A stretch of DNA of 64,000 nucleotides, from positions 992,001 through 1,056,000 of the forward strand of contig JAJNNY010000004.1 of assembly GCA_022453515.1 (NCBI GenBank). Direction: 5' to 3'. Positions 59,231 to 64,000 of the stretch are shown piece by piece. How positions within the stretch are numbered: position 1 is the stretch's first letter; each line of letters starts with the position of its first letter. The notes under the pieces were generated by a model. That model saw nothing but the letters and a program-made list of their open reading frames with translations. It was not told the origin of the DNA and did not search any database. This DNA comes from Astrocystis sublimbata. Lineage: Eukaryota > Ascomycota > Sordariomycetes > Xylariales > Xylariaceae. A program made the position numbers and the translations under genes.

Positions 59231-61024
59231 CTTGGCCTCGAGTCGTTGGAGAGGACTCTGTGTGGTGATTGATGGCTGCGACATTGTGATATCTTGGTCA
59301 GCATGGCAGTTCTTATCATTGTCTGGTGGTGATAGTGAGGTTGCAGGGGAATGGTGGTTGGGTTGGGTTGTGGTTTGGTATTGTTGTGGTTACCTCAAGT
59401 TTTGCCTGTTGTCTTTCCGCTGTTTGCTCCCTTTCTTGTATTTCGGTATAACCAAAAGATCAAATGGGAATAAACGTGGGTTGCGGTGTACCGGTGACAG
59501 GTTTGGATAGGTAGTTTGTGTTGCGACGGCCGGGTGTATTGATATGGGGTATACAAACTACCACGATGGATGTTTTGGTGTTCAGATGCGTTGCTATGTG
59601 GTGCAATAAAAGCTTGGGCGGCGCTTGAACGGGGTCCTCTCCCCCCCCCGGTTGATCGCCCAGGTACCATCCCTGCATATCGGATCTAAGTAAGTACTTA
59701 GTACCCCGCCAGTGCTTGGGAAACATGCCCATTGCATCATTCTTTCTGGTGGGCTACCTACCGAGCTACCACCGGGAGGAACAACCTGCCAACAGCGATA
59801 CAAATGAAATGAATACCATGATCGTTATAATGTCTTTTTTGAGACCATATTATGTACGATCTGTATATCGTTAGTGATACCTGGTAGGTACCTAGGTACT
59901 AGGTTTTTGATATATACAGCTGTACCGTGATTGGCCATGCAGGACAGGCAAGCTGCGCACGCCGCCGGGTAGAAGCCGACACCCCGGCCGTCATATATGC
60001 TTAAATGTGTGGAGTGGCAGCAACGTTGCCAGCCGAGCCAGCCCTTCAGCTCGGCGGCTACCTTACCTACCAAGAGCTGAACTCCAGGATTCCGTCCTTC
60101 CTTAAGTATCTACCTAGATAAAGTATATCGATGCGTCTCCTGCATAAACTGTAAGCGCCACTTCACAGCCCATTAGGTAATTCTCTGATCCTCCTCACGA
60201 CTTTTCAAGATTCTCCACGTGTAATTACACCACCGGTCTTCAAACCTAGCGCTCATCTAGCGCAGATCCCACACGACAGCAGCATTCCCTCGGCATTCGC
60301 TGGACTGCTGCAGTCTTGCCCAGATATCGTATGGTTCTTCGCCTTCGACGAATGGTTCGGTGGAGATGCTTCCTGCTTCAGCTCCCGTCTTTCACGCAAT
60401 TCGGCATAGTTGGTTTACGGCAGTCGGCCAATTGATAATTCTCCGAACCTAAAATATCTGAATTAGTCAACGTGGATAGTCAGTCCCCTTTCTACGTATT
60501 GTGGCATGTATTGCATCCTTCCATCATCCGACGATGATATTGTGAAAAGCAAGCTTCGTTTGGTATGTTGCTTCGGTGTGGCCCATTGGCTGGCTCGGAC
60601 TGTGACCACCTGATAATGGGACCTATATATATATCAGATCGGGTTTGCTAAAATCTTATAATGTCACGCAAGCATTTTCACCCAAGTCAACGACCTTCCC
60701 GTTTCTCCTGCAGGATCCAGGTACGGCGGCGGTAGCCTGACGACGATTACTGTTCCGTTTGTTTAGATCGCGAAAAGCATTGGCGCTTGTCATCGCTGTC
60801 ACCTGCGGCCGCACACCTTCTTGGCATGATGGATCACATACTACTACGTTGAAAAACACGCGATGACATAGAGGGAGGTAGGTATTCAAAGTTCGGAAGA
60901 ATATGCATATATAAACAGTGCCGTGTGCTCGTGAAGATCTCTCCTTCTTTTGAGCCAGAGTACGCCGCTTCATCCTCATATTCCAACTCCACAACTCACA
61001 ATTCACATCAAAACCAACGACAAA

Positions 61025-61546
61025 ATGGTCAAGTCCCTGATCTCGTTATTGGCGGTTCCCTCCCTCCTCGCCGGCGTCTCGCAGGCCCTCCACTTCACCA
61101 ACGACATCCCCGTCGACGCCTACTATGAGGAGGGCACCGACTTCGTCCTGACCTGGGACAAGGAGACCCGCGAGGACACCTTCAAGCTGAGCGTCAGCTC
61201 CTTCCTGGCCAATCCCATCCTCGTGTCGCCCAATGGCGGCCCTCTTGGCTCGCCCGTCTACGACTACAAGGGTATTAACGTTGTTCTCGATGGTAAGTCT
61301 TCTTTTATTTTATGTTTACAAAAATAAAACCTTCGATTCGCTGGCGAACTTCAATTTTCCTGCTTGCTTGCTTTCTTTGCTAACGGATATGCCTACGATT
61401 CAGAGGCTGTCAAGTTCACCGACTCGAGCTACACCTGGAAGGTTGCGACCCAGGATAACCGCAACGGCAGCGAGTGGTATTACAGCTTCGCCGCCGAGTA
61501 CGGCTTCGGTGGCGACTCCCCTCGCTCTTTCCACCTTAAGGTTTAA
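61025..61546 (+). CDS. Small secreted Kre9/Knh1-type Ig-like protein (inverted copy 2)
   Basis: Exons 61025-61292 and 61404-61546; 136 residues identical to 26,758-27,279. Confidence 0.75.
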
Positions 61547-62803
61547 GTTCGCTGAGAAGCGACGTCTTTGAAGGTGTAGCCAGCAAGTGGAAAACGAATG
61601 TCGACCTTTTTGGGATGGGTCGGACGTTGTGCTGATGATCCCGAGGAAGGAGGACGCTCTTCATACTTTATGACGAATGAATGAATAAATATGATTCTCC
61701 AATACACCACTGAACATGTTGACATGTTATTAAGTTTCCAATTTGCTGTGATTGAGTGCGAATACGTGTACGCCATTTCATACTTCCACCAACCTAGGAA
61801 CATTCCCTATGTTAATAGCCCCTTCCATAATGCTCGTGGCTTCGCCTCGATTCTGACAGTCGAGCTATATAGCTGCTCAAGGGCTTGGATGGGCAAGTTA
61901 CACGTGAAACATTCATTATTATACGGAGCAAATATGTAATTCAAGTGAATCCTTGTCGTTTCTATGATACCGTTCGACTTTGTCCCTACAGCTGTCTCTC
62001 CTAGCATGGCTCTGCAGTGCATGCAGACAGCGCCAATAGTGTATTGTTAGCCCACAGCCACAGCTTGTGATTATACAGGCATCATGACCCAATCCAGCAC
62101 GACAAATTAATCACATCCCGACCCTCGGACCTTTCGAAGGTAAATGAAAAGATGATGCTGTGACCTTCCCATGACCTGTGAACGAAGTCCAAATGAAACG
62201 TTCTGAGTAAGGTCATCCTGGACAGGAACATGGCGAGCTTCCAAAGCATGAAGTTCACACTAAGATTCGCATGAGACGGAATCAAGAGGGGGGGGACAAA
62301 TGGAATGACCCGTTGGACACCAATAGCTGTCAGATCACAGCAAACAAGCGTATTGTAATTGGTTGATGAGCAAAGCAGTGTCTAGCTTCACCATAGTAAA
62401 AGTAGGTAATCACCACGAACGTTGACTGGGCGTATCTCTTCTATGAGGAGATCTGTAGGTATTCATAACATACTGGTTGGCATAATAACGAGCAGACAGT
62501 CACAAAATGTGGATTACTTCAAAGCGAAGCCACTAAAAGTCACTGGGTATGTCCTGCCCGGAGATCTGACCGGAACCATGAACGCCACATTCGTCCCGGC
62601 TGGGCTCGACGTCTCGCCTATCTTCCGACCTTGTGGAAAGCACTCATCTGCAGAATTCTAGTCTTAGTGGCAGTTATTGGAAGAATGTCTATATCTGATC
62701 TTGTAGCGACAAGAGCGGAGAACTAATCAGTGGGCGTTGTCTTAATCACAATCGTGGGAGGTTTTGCTAAGGCGCTATATAAAATGCATGAGACGGTCTT
62801 GTT

Positions 62804-63033
62804 TGTTTTCTAAGTTGGGATATGATATAATAAACATTCCTTTAATTATAGTATAACCATTGTATAATTAATAAACAATATTTAAATAACTACTATACAA
62901 CTAGGTAATAATAATTAATAATTTATTATTACCTAGTTGTATAGTAGTTATTTAAATATTGTTTATTAATTATACAATGGTTATACTATAATTAAAGGAA
63001 TGTTTATTATATCATATCCCAACTTAGAAAACA
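62804..63033. repeat. Second turning point: AT-rich repeat copies fused tail to tail
   Basis: The AT-rich repeat of 25,390-25,500 occurs inverted at 62,804-62,914 and direct at 62,923-63,033, separated by eight bases (62,915-62,922). Positions pair as 125,837 - x. Unlike the first centre, the arms are perfect right up to the short spacer. Confidence 0.9.
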
Positions 63034-64000
63034 AACAAGACCGTCTCATGCATTTTATATAGCGCCTTAGCAAAACCTCCCACGATTGTGATTAAGACAA
63101 CGCCCACTGATTAGTTCTCCGCTCTTGTCGCTACAAGATCAGATATAGACATTCTTCCAATAACTGCCACTAAGACTAGAATTCTGCAGATGAGTGCTTT
63201 CCACAAGGTCGGAAGATAGGCGAGACGTCGAGCCCAGCCGGGACGAATGTGGCGTTCATGGTTCCGGTCAGATCTCCGGGCAGGACATACCCAGTGACTT
63301 TTAGTGGCTTCGCTTTGAAGTAATCCACATTTTGTGACTGTCTGCTCGTTATTATGCCAACCAGTATGTTATGAATACCTACAGATCTCCTCATAGAAGA
63401 GATACGCCCAGTCAACGTTCGTGGTGATTACCTACTTTTACTATGGTGAAGCTAGACACTGCTTTGCTCATCAACCAATTACAATACGCTTGTTTGCTGT
63501 GATCTGACAGCTATTGGTGTCCAACGGGTCATTCCATTTGTCCCCCCCCTCTTGATTCCGTCTCATGCGAATCTTAGTGTGAACTTCATGCTTTGGAAGC
63601 TCGCCATGTTCCTGTCCAGGATGACCTTACTCAGAACGTTTCATTTGGACTTCGTTCACAGGTCATGGGAAGGTCACAGCATCATCTTTTCATTTACCTT
63701 CGAAAGGTCCGAGGGTCGGGATGTGATTAATTTGTCGTGCTGGATTGGGTCATGATGCCTGTATAATCACAAGCTGTGGCTGTGGGCTAACAATACACTA
63801 TTGGCGCTGTCTGCATGCACTGCAGAGCCATGCTAGGAGAGACAGCTGTAGGGACAAAGTCGAACGGTATCATAGAAACGACAAGGATTCACTTGAATTA
63901 CATATTTGCTCCGTATAATAATGAATGTTTCACGTGTAACTTGCCCATCCAAGCCCTTGAGCAGCTATATAGCTCGACTGTCAGAATCGAGGCGAAGCCA
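62923..64000 (+). repeat. Third, partial copy of arm A, cut by the window end
   Basis: 1,078 bp equal to 25,390-26,467 at an offset of 37,533, and the mirror of 61,837-62,914. Contains only the gene-poor outer end of A, so no complete gene. The copy continues beyond the window. Confidence 0.95.

Larger units (their letters stand above)
44504..62914 (-). repeat. Palindrome arm A' (inverted copy 2), 18,411 bp
   Basis: Reverse complement of 25,390-43,800. All exon boundaries, intergenic microsatellites and noncoding open frames are mirrored at 88,304 - x. Gene-free stretches longer than 300 bp in this arm are 47,587-48,131, 48,977-49,436, 49,935-50,417, 52,484-53,510, 53,962-56,094, 57,409-58,274, 59,231-61,024 and 61,547-62,914. 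Each has the content of its mirror partner in the first arm. Confidence 0.97.

Noticed and set aside
62900..62940. Chromosome end or hairpin telomere at the second pivot
   Set aside because: No TTAGGG-type repeat is seen and the sequence continues into a third copy.
25390..64000. Concatemer of a virus or linear plasmid with hairpin ends
   Set aside because: The repeated unit carries only intron-containing housekeeping genes and no polymerase, capsid, integrase or resolvase frame.
1..64000. tRNA, rRNA or CRISPR features
   Set aside because: Scanning by eye for T-loop consensus, conserved rRNA blocks and regularly spaced short repeats found none; a covariance-model search would be needed to exclude tRNAs.

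Overview
The window reads as nuclear DNA of a filamentous ascomycete, probably a Sordariomycete (inference). Genes carry short GT-AG introns of about 50-110 nt, several with CTAAC-type branch sites. The gene content is typical of Pezizomycotina: a DUF3433 membrane protein, DUF8021 and DUF1763 proteins, a CVNH lectin, a fungal-type extended PLP decarboxylase, Rrn6, Spc25 and Mob1. Intergenic DNA holds AT-rich decayed repeats and many TAGGTA/TACCTA motifs. I saw no tRNA, rRNA, CRISPR array or telomere repeat.

Positions 1-25,389 are single-copy. In order they hold a CVNH lectin fragment, an NmrA-like oxidoreductase, a large mucin-like DUF3433 membrane protein, a decayed AT-rich repeat, a 17-exon PLP-dependent decarboxylase, a small secreted cysteine-containing protein, an unrecognised three-exon gene, a mitochondrial DnaJC28-like (DUF1992) protein, the acetyl-CoA hydrolase/CoA-transferase Ach1, a secreted DUF8021 protein and an atypical SDR/epimerase.

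From 25,390 to the end the window is one large symmetric structure. An 18,411-bp segment A (25,390-43,800) is followed by a 703-bp centre (43,801-44,503), then by an inverted copy A' (44,504-62,914) with every checked gene mirrored to the base (position x pairs with 88,304 - x). After an 8-bp spacer (62,915-62,922) a third copy begins in the original orientation and runs off the window (offset 37,533 from copy 1). The layout is unique, A, centre, A', A. The centre is itself an older imperfect inverted repeat whose arms have diverged from each other. Both turning points and the left edge of A lie in related AT-rich repeat sequence.

Segment A carries eight intact intron-containing host genes: a small secreted Kre9/Knh1-like protein, MOB1, an SLC25 carrier, a DUF1763 LYR-like protein, a CHY-RING E3 ligase, MZT1 (gamma-tubulin complex), SPC25 (kinetochore) and RRN6 (RNA polymerase I factor). 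If the palindrome is real, these cell-division and growth genes are at least duplicated in inverted orientation with no sign of RIP. If it is an assembly error, it comes from AT-rich inverted repeats or fold-back reads. Long reads across 43.7-44.6 kb and 62.8-63.1 kb, plus read depth, would decide this.
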